This document shows positions 6,378 through 8,287 of a DNA stretch of 8,287 bases, piece by piece; position 1 is the first letter of the stretch; every line of letters begins with the position of its first letter. Source of the DNA: Thermoplasmatales archaeon ex4484_6. GTDB taxonomy: Archaea > Thermoplasmatota > Penumbrarchaeia > Penumbrarchaeales > Penumbrarchaeaceae. Under the pieces are notes generated by a model, which was not told where the DNA came from, did not search any database, and saw only the letters and a list, made by a program, of their open reading frames with translations. The position numbers and the translations under genes are program-made. The stretch is from positions 1-8,287 of the forward strand of contig NJDO01000128.1 in NCBI GenBank assembly GCA_002254385.1, read 5' to 3'.

Positions 6378-7616
6378 ATGGAAGACCGTGTGAACGAAGG
6401 GATAGGCGTTATCGTACTGGCGGGCAATACCAGGATCAAGAGGCAGATCCGCAGGAGGAAGAGACGTGGGTTCTTCTTCAGGGTCGCCCGGCCCCACCTC
6501 TGGACGGTTGACAGGAAGGTCCTCGAAGCAAAGCTGACATCGAAGATCAACCGTGATGATTACATTGTCGGGGAGAACAAATCCCTCCTGTATCTGCACC
6601 CGGACCTGATATCGAGCAAGAACCTGAACTTCCTGAAGAGGGTGCTCTACTTCGCGGGAAAGACAGGGGACCGGTTCTACAGAAGGAAGAAGGGAGAGCT
6701 TCTGAGATACCTTTCGGAGAGAGGGGAGACACCGATCTCACTGGTGATGAGGGCCGTTGGCGAGTGCAGGCTCCTGGACAGCAAGAACACCATCATCATC
6801 GGTCCGAAGAAGCAGATAGAAAGTGAGCTCGAGAGGTCCGGCATCCCATCCTACAGGGTCGTCGAACAGGGGGATTCCATCGGAGAGAACATCCTGATAG
6901 GAAAGGAGGAGCTTTCCGACATGGGATACGGCGGAGAAAGGATACTCGTGACCGGGGGAGACATTCCGATCATATCGGCAGATGACCTCAAACACTTCAT
7001 CGAGGATTCCGCAATGAGAGAAGGGGAAGCGGACATACTCTTCGGGATGGGGTCCAGACAGCAGCTGGGTTCCTTCATAGAGGAGCAGGGCCTCACATCG
7101 ATGGGAGCGGTCGGACCCAACTACCCCAGGGCGAACAATCTCAACAAGTTCGGAATACCCCTCATCGATGACGCGGCCGTTTTCGGGGAGAAGGATGCAA
7201 GGGTCCATTTCATGGTGGGGAATATCTTCCTCATCAGCTTCAACAAGATATCCTCCCGGTTCATGGACCGTTTCTACTCTCTAAGGAAGATGGGGGCCAA
7301 TCCCCTGGCATACCCCTATCTGATAAGGAACTTCGGCAGGGCCCTGTGGAGGGCGACGAGATGGAAGGTAAGGCTCACGGAGGCGGAGAACATATTCGAA
7401 AAGGTGACCGGTGTCAAGGTGAAGGTTGTACCGGTTCCCCCTCCTTTCACCCTCGACCTCGATTCCTACACGGACCTCAGAAGGCTGTCCGCCCTGTATT
7501 TCCGCATTCACGGAACCACCCATGATCTCGAGCTCGATTTCAAGGATTTCCTGAAGCAGCACCGACGGGAAAGGAGGAGAAGGAAGGGCAGAAAGAGAAG
7601 CGGAGGTGTTCGATAG
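6378..7616 (+). CDS. MobA-like NTP transferase (GT-A fold nucleotidyltransferase), atypical
   Basis: The 412-residue protein follows the MobA-like/sugar-phosphate nucleotidyltransferase pattern. These enzymes transfer a nucleotide from NTP to a phosphorylated or cofactor substrate in the cytosol. Residues 11-17 (VIVLAGN) match the first strand and start of the NTP loop. KKGELLRYLSERGETPISLVMRAV (104-127) matches the lysine-containing segment, then IIIGP (139-143), GDSIGENIL (165-173) and the metal-site VTGGDIPIIS (191-200). GNIFLI (281-286) and the end LDLDSYTDL (359-367) match a subgroup that closes with a D-x-D-x2-D-L-like motif. Unusual points: the LAG loop runs into a very basic stretch instead of a GGxSxRMG-type loop, about 85 extra residues separate it from the lysine, and the C-terminus (395-412) is highly basic. 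It shares a unit with the gene at 7617. The substrate is unknown. Confidence 0.7.
   Translation: MEDRVNEGIGVIVLAGNTRIKRQIRRRKRRGFFFRVARPHLWTVDRKVLEAKLTSKINRDDYIVGENKSLLYLHPDLISSKNLNFLKRVLYFAGKTGDRFYRRKKGELLRYLSERGETPISLVMRAVGECRLLDSKNTIIIGPKKQIESELERSGIPSYRVVEQGDSIGENILIGKEELSDMGYGGERILVTGGDIPIISADDLKHFIEDSAMREGEADILFGMGSRQQLGSFIEEQGLTSMGAVGPNYPRANNLNKFGIPLIDDAAVFGEKDARVHFMVGNIFLISFNKISSRFMDRFYSLRKMGANPLAYPYLIRNFGRALWRATRWKVRLTEAENIFEKVTGVKVKVVPVPPPFTLDLDSYTDLRRLSALYFRIHGTTHDLELDFKDFLKQHRRERRRRKGRKRSGGVR
7602..7608 (+). promoter_or_regulatory. Shine-Dalgarno that sets the TTG start at 7617
   Basis: GGAGGTG, a near-perfect complement of the archaeal 16S 3' end, lies inside the last codons of the nucleotidyltransferase gene, eight bases before a TTG that directly follows its TAG stop. 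This supports the TTG as a real start and indicates translational coupling. Confidence 0.75.
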
Positions 7617-8287
7617 TTGGGTTCATTGAGGTTGTCCGACCGGAAATTCGGATCGGAATTCTGCAAACTTGAAAGGACCCTCATCTTCGATGAAAGATAC
7701 AGGGACTGCGGATTCGTCAACTTCCTGACGGACGGCAGCTTCACCCTGAGGGGGTCCAGATTCACCGATGTGGACAAGGGCCGCGTCTATCTGCTTCCTC
7801 CCGATCTGAGGGAAAGGATCGACCAGGGAATGCTGGTGGAAGTGGTACCCGGAAAGGTGGAGAAGGCCGTCATCCCCAGCAGAAGAGGAACGGCCGGAAT
7901 AAGGGACGCCGTATTCAGGGAAGTGGCTGTCGTGGAGGACATCAGGGAGGCAAAGGTCCCGCTCCCTCCCCCGGCCCTCCCCGTGGATGAGTTCCTCTAC
8001 AGAATATCAAGCAACTGGAGGTCAGCCAGTGATGATATGCTGGACATTGTAATGGCCCTGCTGATGGTTTCGGCCCCTTCGTCAGTATACGGAGAGGGGG
8101 GGCTGGGATCGGAGGGATTGGAGGTTCTGAGGTCTCCGGGAACCGGAACGCCCCTCGATGTTTCCCGGACCATATTCTCCAAGCTTCCCGTGGAATTCAG
8201 GATGAGAGGGAGCAGCCCCTACAGATACAGCACCGTCGAATCAACTCCGGAATACATGAACTTCAAGAAATACAGGGCACCCGAGAA
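7617..8287 (+). CDS. Conserved-looking protein of unknown function, TTG start (3' end outside window)
   Basis: The frame is open from a TTG at 7617 to the right edge, giving 223 codons with no stop. The start abuts the TAG of the nucleotidyltransferase and is preceded by GGAGGTG at ideal distance. The visible product is soluble, with no signal peptide or membrane helix. Residues 20-120 alternate short beta-like stretches (GRVYLLPPDL, LVEVVPGKVEKAVIP, EVAVVEDI), followed by a proline-rich hinge (VPLPPPALPV). After that comes a more helical part (DDMLDIVMALLMVSAP) with a Gly-rich turn (YGEGGLGSEG). It looks like two domains, the second incomplete. I recognise no family and no catalytic motif. 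Its fixed position behind the MobA-like gene suggests a shared task, but this is only context. Codon use matches its neighbours. Confidence 0.8.
   Translation, partial: MGSLRLSDRKFGSEFCKLERTLIFDERYRDCGFVNFLTDGSFTLRGSRFTDVDKGRVYLLPPDLRERIDQGMLVEVVPGKVEKAVIPSRRGTAGIRDAVFREVAVVEDIREAKVPLPPPALPVDEFLYRISSNWRSASDDMLDIVMALLMVSAPSSVYGEGGLGSEGLEVLRSPGTGTPLDVSRTIFSKLPVEFRMRGSSPYRYSTVESTPEYMNFKKYRAPE

Overview
The window reads as archaeal chromosome, most likely a Thermoplasmatota-type euryarchaeon. The evidence is an adjacent lsm (SmAP)–L37e ribosomal protein gene pair, archaeal TATA-like (box A) promoters, at least one gene that looks leaderless, GGAGG-type ribosome sites on others, strong use of AGG/AGA arginine and ATA isoleucine codons, and a secreted gingipain-like (C25) protease with tandem beta-sandwich domains and a C-terminal membrane anchor. 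C25 proteases of this kind are known from uncultured sediment Thermoplasmata such as MBG-D. The lineage is an inference, since no rRNA or other marker is present.

Layout from left to right. Positions 1-432 (minus) hold the start of a small membrane protein that runs off the left edge. A 308-base gap follows (433-740). Positions 741-2207 (plus) encode a 12-helix ABC-2-like permease with no ATPase gene nearby. It converges on 2340-2736 (minus), where an Sm-like RNA-binding protein and ribosomal protein L37e are co-transcribed from a clear promoter at about 2773-2780. Upstream of that promoter, about 2816-3045 (plus) is the decayed C-terminal end of an IS4/IS5-type transposase. Positions 3108-6226 (minus) are one gene for a secreted C25 cysteine protease. 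It is broken near 5080-5105, where the reading frame changes and part of the catalytic domain seems to be missing. A 151-base divergent promoter region with nested inverted repeats separates it from a plus-strand pair: a MobA-like nucleotidyltransferase (6378-7616) and a directly abutting unknown gene starting with TTG (7617 to the right edge).

How the genes relate: lsm and L37e form an RNA-metabolism/translation pair. The protease would act at the cell surface, with its catalytic and Ig-like domains outside and a basic-then-acidic tail inside. The nucleotidyltransferase and its partner are translationally close and probably act in one pathway, but its substrate cannot be read from sequence. 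No CRISPR array, tRNA, rRNA, phage gene or obvious defence system was found. The most informative irregularities are the broken protease gene, the transposase remnant beside the lsm promoter, and the unusual N-terminal half of the nucleotidyltransferase.
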